Assembly (NCBI GenBank): GCA_963789255.1
Contig: CAWBJW010000002.1
Coordinates: 2,294,001 to 2,358,000 of the forward strand
DNA length: 64,000 bases
Reading direction: 5' to 3'
Origin: DATARH01 sp963789255
Lineage (GTDB): Bacteria > Pseudomonadota > Alphaproteobacteria > ATCC43930 > CGMCC-115725
Shown here: positions 61,754-64,000 of the stretch, piece by piece
Position numbering within the stretch: position 1 is the first letter of the stretch
Layout of the letters: every line of letters begins with the position of its first letter
Translations under genes and position numbers: made by a program
Notes under the pieces: generated by a model
What the model was told of the DNA's origin: nothing
The model's input: the letters and a program-made list of their open reading frames with translations, nothing else
The model's database searches: none

Positions 61754-63076
61754 CTACGTCATCTTGAGGATCTGGAGCACCTCTTTCTGCGCCTGCTGAG
61801 CTGCTTGGCGGGCGTCACCGCCTTGGATGGCCGAGACGATCGCCTTGCCGATCGCGTCGCGCACCTCGGGGACCGGGATTACCAGAGGGTTCGCCTGATT
61901 GACGGCGGCGTTCGGAAGCTCCTTTACGAAGCCGTCGAGCCAGTCCTTCGGCATCAATTTTTGGAAGTCGGCGCCGTTCCAGACCGACTGGCGGGCCACC
62001 GGGATTTTCCGCTTCGCCATCTCCTGTTCCATGCCCTTGCTGACAAGCCATTGGATCAGGTACCAGGCCGCTTCCTTGTGGCCGGACTTGGCGTTGATGC
62101 TGAGCGCCCACGAGATCAGCGTCGAGTGGCGGCCCGCCGGTCCGCTCGGCAGCATCGCGTAGCCCACTTTGCCTGCGAGCGCCGACTTCTTCGGGTCTTC
62201 CAAAGTGGAGACGAAATTGGATGAATCGGTCATCATCGCGCTGTGGCCTTGGGCGAAGACGATCGTGGCCTGGGACCATGTCATCCCCGCGATCCCGGGA
62301 GGGCCATAGCTGTGCAGCGTGCCGCCATACACCTCCAGCGCCTTCACGAAGGCCTCGCTGTCGAGCAGGGGGCGGCCCTTGTCGTCCAGCCACCGGCCGC
62401 CTTCCGCAAACAGGAACGGCGCGATGGTGTAGACTGCCTGCAGCCCCTCGCCGCGGCTGACGTAGCCGGCGAAATTCGCGTTCTGGTCGTATAGCGTCTT
62501 GGCGGCGGCAACGAATTCTTCGATGGTTTTTGGGACGGCAACGCCGCGCTGCGCGAATTTCTCCTTGTCGTAGTAGAGGAGCTGGGTTTCCGGATACAGC
62601 GGGATGCCGATCAGCGTGCCGCGCACGGTTGCGATCTTCAGCGTGTTCGGAAAGAAGTCGCCGATGTCGAACTGCGGATCGGTGAGGTCGGCAGAGCCGA
62701 GGTACTTATGGATAGGCTCGTACCAGCCGGCCGCCCAGAACGCTTCGCCGTCCCAGGAGGTGAGGCTCATGTATCCGTTGACCGATTCCGGATCCGAGCG
62801 GAGACTCAGCGTCAGCTTCTGTCGGAACTGGTCCTCCGGATACACTTCCCATCCGACCTTAATGCCGGTCAGCTGCTCGAATTCAGGCAGCCGGCTCGGG
62901 ACCAGATCGGTGCTCCAGTCGTGCGCGTCCAGCATGAAGCGCACGTTAGTGCCGGCGAAGCGCTTCCAGTTGAACGGGACCGCACCGCTGACCACGCCGG
63001 GCGCCGATAGCAACGCGGTACCGGCGGCAGCCGATTGGAGAAACCGGCGGCGCGTAGAGTTGGTTGGGTTCGCCAT
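61754..63076 (-). CDS. Extracellular solute-binding protein (sugar ABC, Tat-exported)
   Basis: A 440-residue binding protein with a Tat signal (TRRRFLQSAAAGTALLSAPG). Typical type 1 SBP segments: LPEFEQLTGIKVGWEVYPED, QFRQKLTLSLRSDPESVNGY, KIATVRGTLIGIPLYPETQL, LYYDKEKFAQRGVAVPKTIE, and AAWYLIQWLVSKGMEQEMAK. GGAGGAGATGG lies before the ATG at 63076. The ligand is likely a sugar or polyol. The first gene of a three-gene transporter operon whose ATPase is missing in the window. Confidence 0.9.
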   Translation of the reverse strand: MANPTNSTRRRFLQSAAAGTALLSAPGVVSGAVPFNWKRFAGTNVRFMLDAHDWSTDLVPSRLPEFEQLTGIKVGWEVYPEDQFRQKLTLSLRSDPESVNGYMSLTSWDGEAFWAAGWYEPIHKYLGSADLTDPQFDIGDFFPNTLKIATVRGTLIGIPLYPETQLLYYDKEKFAQRGVAVPKTIEEFVAAAKTLYDQNANFAGYVSRGEGLQAVYTIAPFLFAEGGRWLDDKGRPLLDSEAFVKALEVYGGTLHSYGPPGIAGMTWSQATIVFAQGHSAMMTDSSNFVSTLEDPKKSALAGKVGYAMLPSGPAGRHSTLISWALSINAKSGHKEAAWYLIQWLVSKGMEQEMAKRKIPVARQSVWNGADFQKLMPKDWLDGFVKELPNAAVNQANPLVIPVPEVRDAIGKAIVSAIQGGDARQAAQQAQKEVLQILKMT

Positions 63077-63152
63077 TGACCATCTCCTCCCTCTTGTTTG
63101 CGCGCAGGTTACCGCGTCGCGCAGGGCCGTGCGACGGGTTTCCGCCGTTGCG

Positions 63153-63974
63153 CTAGCCTCCCGCGATCTTGCCGACTGCTTCGATGACGGTGTCCCAGTC
63201 GTCGATCTCGCGGTCCTGCGGGTGGACCATGATGTGCTGCACGCCGGCTTCGGCATAGGCGGCGACCCGCTCGCGCATCATGCCGAGATCCTTGCCGTCC
63301 CAGTGCGAGCGGATCGAGATCGTGAAGCCGGGCTCGGGCCGGTCGCGGCGCAGCCGGGCGACGACCGTCTTCGCCTGCTCCGTGCTCACCTGGCTGCCGT
63401 GCCAGCCGTCGCCGATCCTGACGGTGCGGCGGTGCGCCGCTTCGGAGCGGCTGCCGTGCCACATCGGGATCGGGCTGACCGGCTGCGGCAGCATCGTCAT
63501 GTCGCGGATTTCGGCCGGGATGTATTTGGCCTCGAAGCTGACCGGGTCCTGCGACCACACCGCTCGCATCATCGCGATGCCCTCGTCCATGCGCCGGCCG
63601 CGCTCGTGAAACGGCACGCCCAATGCGGCGAACTCGGCTTCGAGCCAGCCGACCCCGACCCCGAGGATCAAGCGCCCGGCCGACAGATTGTGCAGGGTCG
63701 CCAGTTCCTTGGCGAGCGGCAGCGGGTGGCGCATCGGCAGAACCAGAACGCTGGTGCCGAGCCGCACCCGCTCGGTGACCGCCGCGACCCAGGTCAGGGT
63801 CAGCACCGGGTCGTAGAACAACGGCGAGCGGGGGAACTGCTTGCGCGGCACGATGATGTGCTCGCTGACCCAGACGTCGCTAAGGCCCATGTCCTCGGCC
63901 CGCCGCGCGTGACGCCGGATCAACGCCGGCGTCGCCTGGCTGCCGGCCTGCGGCAGATGAATCCCGAGTTGCAT
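63153..63974 (-). CDS. LLM-class F420-dependent oxidoreductase (second copy)
   Basis: A 273-residue LLM oxidoreductase. MQLGIHLPQAGSQATPALIR, SDVWVSEHIIVPRKQFPRSP, LGTSVLVLPMRHPLPLAKEL, ATLHNLSAGRLILGVGVGWL and PIPMWHGSRSEAAHRRTVRI are typical. The family uses F420 or FMN; the TIGR03619-like F420 subgroup is suggested by GVGVGWLEAEFAALGVPF. It is not close in sequence to the LLM enzyme at 29064, so they are not recent duplicates. Confidence 0.9.
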   Translation of the reverse strand: MQLGIHLPQAGSQATPALIRRHARRAEDMGLSDVWVSEHIIVPRKQFPRSPLFYDPVLTLTWVAAVTERVRLGTSVLVLPMRHPLPLAKELATLHNLSAGRLILGVGVGWLEAEFAALGVPFHERGRRMDEGIAMMRAVWSQDPVSFEAKYIPAEIRDMTMLPQPVSPIPMWHGSRSEAAHRRTVRIGDGWHGSQVSTEQAKTVVARLRRDRPEPGFTISIRSHWDGKDLGMMRERVAAYAEAGVQHIMVHPQDREIDDWDTVIEAVGKIAGG

Positions 63975-64000
63975 CGCGCTCTCTCCCGTGCTGGTCTCTG

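Overview
The window is high-GC DNA from an alphaproteobacterium. Four core cell-cycle genes of that class support this: a SciP-type CtrA inhibitor (9.3-9.6 kb) with a full CtrA box beside it, the hybrid kinase CckA (10.6-13.1 kb), a DksA of the alphaproteobacterial type, and the methylase CcrM (21.1-22.1 kb) behind rnhB. Many metabolic genes resemble those of soil Rhizobiales/Rhodospirillales (LLM oxidoreductases, GMC oxidoreductase, HpcH/HpaI aldolase, MmgE/PrpD, amidase, sugar ABC transporter). No genus can be named from the sequence alone.

Layout. 0-5.8 kb: SMP-30 hydrolase, an antitoxin with a truncated PIN toxin, a two-domain ABM monooxygenase divergent from an ArsR regulator with a perfect operator between them, an aldolase, a GST and a Nudix hydrolase. 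5.8-8.9 kb: a minus-strand sulfide operon (TusA, DsrE, TusA, SQR-like oxidoreductase, DUF1641) ending in a SqrR/BigR-type persulfide-sensing repressor. 8.9-16.4 kb: tRNA-Gln, sciP, dksA, cckA, an HpnL-like membrane protein, a sulfotransferase, tRNA-Pro. 16.5-20.3 kb: a two-subunit TPP decarboxylase and a GMC oxidoreductase, then a small secreted protein and a HIT protein. 20.3-29.9 kb: DUF1906 lipoprotein, ccrM-rnhB, an L,D-transpeptidase with a DUF882 partner, then a dehydrogenase/acetyltransferase/dioxygenase cluster. 29.9-35 kb: a secreted ankyrin-repeat protein, a large MscS channel and an SDR enzyme. 35.1-42.4 kb: seven tightly packed plus-strand genes behind a near-consensus Fur box, with cupredoxin, FTR1 permease and DyP peroxidase (Efe-like iron uptake) mixed with two outer-membrane beta-barrels, a beta-propeller-like protein and a secreted protein. 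42.4-50.6 kb: thiamin-binding protein, methyltransferase, Lon-like protease with a stress protein, diguanylate cyclase, and a decayed patch with an IS5-family element and gene fragments. 50.6-64 kb: thiolase, proton-type P-ATPase, MmgE/PrpD, a kdpFA pair without kdpB or kdpC, an AtzG/AtzE-like amidase pair, a sugar-type ABC transporter without its ATPase, and a second LLM oxidoreductase.

Two points affect how the window is read. First, at least 17 otherwise normal genes each carry a single-base frame break (two in cckA), almost all of the one-extra-base class. This is best explained by insertion errors in the assembly rather than real decay, so these genes are annotated as whole genes spanning the break. 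Second, several regulatory sites can be read directly: the Fur box, the CtrA box, paired GANTC sites, the ArsR operator and the antitoxin operator. They link the operons to iron, the cell cycle and self-regulation.
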